Shown here: in pieces, positions 62,015 through 64,000 of the stretch
Layout: each line of letters begins with the position of its first letter
Numbering within the stretch: the stretch's first letter is position 1
NCBI RefSeq assembly: GCF_002973525.1
Contig: NZ_PVEN01000006.1
Coordinates: 372,001 to 436,000 of the forward strand
Direction: 5' to 3'
DNA from: Paraburkholderia sp. BL21I4N1
GTDB taxonomy: Bacteria > Pseudomonadota > Gammaproteobacteria > Burkholderiales > Burkholderiaceae
Length of the DNA stretch: 64,000 nt
Program-made: the position numbers and the translations under genes
The notes under the pieces: generated by a model
The model's input: only the letters and a program-made list of their open reading frames with translations
The model's database searches: none
What the model was told of the DNA's origin: nothing

Positions 62015-64000
62015 TCAATCGCCATAAGGTATCCAGATGTTCTTCACCTGCACGGCCTGACGCAGAAACGGCCGGCCTTCGCTCGAACGGTCGTACCAGT
62101 CGAACTGGCGGCCATGATCGACAAAGGTCCGTTTCAGATTGCCGACCGATTCACGTTCGACCAACATCGAGTCCGCCGCGCTGCCGAAGCACCAGAGCGC
62201 GTCGACATCGTCATGGCGGGCAAGTGCCGGCAACAGTGCGGCACGCTCGCCCGTGACGATATTCAGCACGCCGCCGGGAATGTCCGACGTCTCGGCCACC
62301 TGATAGAAATCGGTCACCGCCAGCGGACAGACCACGCTCGGCAACACCACCACACGACTCCCCATTGCGAGCGCTGGCGCCATCAGCGAAACGAAACCGA
62401 GCAACGGCGCTTCATCCGGACACGCAATGCCGATCACGCCGAGCGGTTCATGCATTGCCAGCGCGACGCCGCGCAGCGGCGGCGTGTGCACGGCACCGTC
62501 GAACTTGTCGGCCCACGCCGCGTAGGTGAAGAGGCGCGTGACCGATGCATCGACTTCGGCACGCGCCGCGGTTTCCGTTGCACCGTTGCGCACCATGAGC
62601 TGCCGCACGAATTCGTCCGCGCGAACCGCGAGGTTCTCCGCCAGATAGAACAGCACCTGAGCGCGGTTATGCGCACTTGCCTGCGACCACTTCTGCGCGG
62701 CACGCGCCGCTTCGACCGCGTTGCGAATGTCCTTGCGATTGCCCTCGCCCACTTCGCCGACCACGGTTCCATCCGGCGCGTGGACCGGCAACGAATAACC
62801 GCTGTCCGGCCGCACCTGCTTGCCGCCGATAAAGAGCTTCGCGGTACGGTCGATCAGTGCGACATTCGAGGTCGGCTCGAAGCGGCCTGCGCCGGCCTCG
62901 CGAACCAGCGTCTGACGCTCGCCAAGGTTGAGCCACGCACGCGGTTTCAGATATTCGTAAATGCCCTCACGGCCGCCTTCGCGTCCGTAACCCGACTCGC
63001 GATAACCGCCGAAACCGACCGCTGCGTCGAACAGGTTCGTCGCGTTGATCCACACCACCCCGCAAGCGAGGCGCGGCGCGATGTCGAGCGCACGTCCAAT
63101 CGTTTCGCTCCAGACGCTCGCGGCCAATCCGTAGCGTGAGTTGTTGGCGAGTGCAACGGCTTCGTCGGGCGTGCGAAAGCTCATTGTCACCAGCACCGGC
63201 CCGAAGATCTCCTCCTGCGCGAGCGTCGAAGCCGGCGCCACGCCGGTGACCAGCGTCGGCGGATAGAAACAGCCGCTGGCGGGCAGCGACGTGTCGGCCG
63301 CTTGCCAGATCGCACAGCCTTCGCGCCGCCCGGCTTCCACCAGCGACTGAATCCGTTCGAGCTGCACCGGATCGACAATCGCACCGATATCGATGCTCTT
63401 GTCCAGCGACGTGCCGACGCGCAACGTCTCCATGCGCCGCTTCAGCTTTGCGATGAAGCGCGCTTCGATACCTTCCTGCACGAGCAGCCGCGAGCCCGCG
63501 CAACACACCTGGCCCTGGTTGAACCAGATCGCGTCGACCACACCTTCCACGGCGCCGTCCAGATCCGCGTCGTCGAACACGATGAAGGGCGACTTGCCGC
63601 CCAGTTCCAGCGTTAGGGATTTGCCCGTGCCTGCGGTGGCCGAACGGATCAGACGGCCCACTTCCGTCGAACCGGTGAAGGCGATCTTGTCGACCTGCGG
63701 ATGCTCGACGAGCGCCGCGCCGGTGCTGCCGTCGCCGGTGACGACGTTCAGCACGCCCGCCGGCAAACCGGCCTGATGCGCGAGTTCGGCGAACAGCAGC
63801 GCCGTCAGCGGGGTGTATTCGGCAGGCTTCAACACGACGCAGTTGCCCGTTGCAATCGCCGGCGCGATCTTCCACGCAAGCATCAACAACGGAAAATTCC
63901 ACGGCACGATCTGGCCGATGACGCCCAGCGGCGCATAGTCGGCAAACTCGCTGTCCTGCAGTTGCGCCCAGCCCGCGTGATGCAGAAAATGCCGCGCGAC
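62015..64000 (-). CDS. tandem-domain aldehyde dehydrogenase (ALDH16-like), 5' end outside window
   Basis: 661 codons visible; the frame is open to the right edge and begins inside the first ALDH domain (APLGVIGQIVPWNFPLL). Domain 1 has LELGGKSPFIVF (catalytic Glu) and FNQGQVCCAGSR (catalytic Cys), so it is active. Domain 2 begins near LFIGGKQVRPDSGYSL and ends at the stop; it keeps the NAD-fold (AMHEPLGVIGIACPDEAPLL) but lacks the Cys motif. This layout is that of the ALDH16 family. It heads the visible part of the sugar operon, where it would oxidise an aldehyde such as acetaldehyde or glyceraldehyde. Confidence 0.85.
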   Translation of the reverse strand, partial: VARHFLHHAGWAQLQDSEFADYAPLGVIGQIVPWNFPLLMLAWKIAPAIATGNCVVLKPAEYTPLTALLFAELAHQAGLPAGVLNVVTGDGSTGAALVEHPQVDKIAFTGSTEVGRLIRSATAGTGKSLTLELGGKSPFIVFDDADLDGAVEGVVDAIWFNQGQVCCAGSRLLVQEGIEARFIAKLKRRMETLRVGTSLDKSIDIGAIVDPVQLERIQSLVEAGRREGCAIWQAADTSLPASGCFYPPTLVTGVAPASTLAQEEIFGPVLVTMSFRTPDEAVALANNSRYGLAASVWSETIGRALDIAPRLACGVVWINATNLFDAAVGFGGYRESGYGREGGREGIYEYLKPRAWLNLGERQTLVREAGAGRFEPTSNVALIDRTAKLFIGGKQVRPDSGYSLPVHAPDGTVVGEVGEGNRKDIRNAVEAARAAQKWSQASAHNRAQVLFYLAENLAVRADEFVRQLMVRNGATETAARAEVDASVTRLFTYAAWADKFDGAVHTPPLRGVALAMHEPLGVIGIACPDEAPLLGFVSLMAPALAMGSRVVVLPSVVCPLAVTDFYQVAETSDIPGGVLNIVTGERAALLPALARHDDVDALWCFGSAADSMLVERESVGNLKRTFVDHGRQFDWYDRSSEGRPFLRQAVQVKNIWIPYGD

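Noticed and set aside
1..64000. Integron, insertion sequence or prophage around the DfrA-like gene
   Set aside because: No integrase, attC-like site, transposase or flanking inverted repeat was seen near it or elsewhere in the window.

Overview
The window looks like a stretch of a betaproteobacterial chromosome, most likely Burkholderia sensu lato (Paraburkholderia or Caballeronia type). The basis is high GC with strongly GC-biased third codon positions, many LysR/TetR/SDR pairs, and families usual in that group (LecB-type lectin, DUF817, PaiB/MocR pair, RbsB/LsrB-type sugar ABC system). No rRNA, tRNA, CRISPR array, transposase or phage gene was recognised. The content is accessory and metabolic rather than core.

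Layout. 1-3.6 kb: a periplasmic solute-binding protein translationally coupled to a CHASE-PAS-PAS-GGDEF diguanylate cyclase that runs off the left edge, then a small K+ channel. 3.8-6.3 kb: a MAPEG protein, a small unknown ORF, a DfrA-like second dihydrofolate reductase, an internal fragment of a chemoreceptor gene abutting it, and a small membrane protein; this is the most rearranged-looking part. 6.3-14.6 kb: LysR/SDR, PhzF-like, TPR-aspartic protease lipoprotein, choloylglycine-hydrolase-like amidase, PaiB/MocR divergent pair, TetR. 14.6-22.5 kb: a TetR-controlled small membrane protein with palindromic operators, DUF817, a TPR/ATP-grasp protein, a lytic transglycosylase fused to a VirB9-like domain, an M3-like peptidase, SRPBCC and GNAT proteins.

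22.5-33.3 kb: a carotenoid oxygenase gene broken by one in-frame stop, its divergent IclR regulator, a complete Cache chemoreceptor, SDR, MFS exporter, receiver-only response regulator, a LecB/PA-IIL-type lectin, an ankyrin protein, and a WYL regulator plus glyoxalase-fold protein. 33.5-46 kb: FabH-like synthase, O-methyltransferase, FAD monooxygenase and a YWTD propeller protein on one strand; LysR/SDR; an Amt transporter; a BON lipoprotein; a TetR/epimerase/DoxX divergent unit with clear operators; and an NADPH-binding oxidoreductase next to a deleted SDR relic and its LysR regulator. 46-55 kb: an actinobacterial-type second valyl-tRNA synthetase, phosphatidylserine synthase, an APH-fold kinase, SDR+EamA transporter, LysR, RidA and a PhnB-like protein.

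55-64 kb: a coherent sugar-catabolism locus. A DeoR regulator converges on a minus-strand operon running tandem-ALDH (ALDH16-type), a 36-codon RbsD/FucU-like remnant, PfkB sugar kinase, permease, LsrB/RhaS-like binding protein, double ABC ATPase and a second permease. The gene set suggests uptake and phosphorylation of a pentose or deoxy sugar followed by aldehyde oxidation; 2-deoxyribose is the best guess, and it predicts an aldolase gene just beyond the right edge.
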